Of a DNA stretch of 64,000 nucleotides, positions 64,000 to 64,000 are shown one piece after another. Source of the stretch: Phytoseiulus persimilis (taxonomy: Eukaryota > Arthropoda > Arachnida > Mesostigmata > Phytoseiidae); the NCBI GenBank assembly GCA_037576195.1, contig CM075102.1:50030745-50094744 (forward strand), written 5' to 3'. Numbering within the stretch: the stretch's first letter is position 1; each line of letters opens with the position of its first letter. The notes under the pieces are model-generated. The model saw only the letters and a list, made by a program, of their open reading frames with translations. It had not been told where the DNA came from and did no database searches. Made by a program: the position numbers and the translations under genes.

Positions 64000-64000
64000 T

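Overview
This is a piece of animal nuclear DNA. The genes are cut by many short introns (mostly 50-500 bp, GT-AG, usually GTRAGT donors), and every recognised gene is metazoan. The compact introns, roughly 50% GC and the C2H2/FLYWCH and hAT-type mobile debris suggest an arthropod, possibly a chelicerate such as a mite. The species cannot be fixed from the sequence. Gene models were built by hand from splice sites and family conservation; six complete multi-exon genes close in frame, and NSUN5 is complete except for an ambiguous last exon.

Region 1-14.8 kb is gene dense. It starts with the 3' end of an acidic protein gene (+). Next on the minus strand come a C2H2/FLYWCH-like zinc-finger gene, the TFIIH subunit GTF2H5 and the single-strand-break repair scaffold XRCC1. 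XRCC1 is head to head with the rRNA methyltransferase gene NSUN5 (+) across about 0.6 kb. The endocytic adaptor LDLRAP1 (ARH) lies on the minus strand at 12.0-14.8 kb.

Region 14.8-33.3 kb is an 18.5-kb stretch with no recognisable gene. It separates LDLRAP1 (-) from the O-mannosyltransferase gene TMTC3 (+, 33.3-39.3 kb), which are divergent. It carries G homopolymers, purine-rich stretches, GCCA/GGTC tracts and a fold-back repeat.

Region 39.3-55.5 kb is gene poor: one tRNA-Leu(CAG), two decayed FLYWCH/MULE-like zinc-finger fragments and a 1.6-kb fold-back hAT-type element with a perfect 8-bp target-site duplication. That element carries arrays of the palindrome GAACCGGTTC. The gene NKAIN (-, 55.6-59.0 kb) follows.

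Region 59-64 kb is repeat rich: a 214-bp hAT MITE, a broken Ty3/Gypsy retroelement, a degenerate 45-bp minisatellite, a possible unrecognised gene, and a second hAT-type element (604 bp) whose interior is nine copies of the same 45-bp minisatellite. The most novel signal is this family of hAT-type elements, each loaded with a different short palindrome or minisatellite array, one of which matches the Grainyhead consensus.
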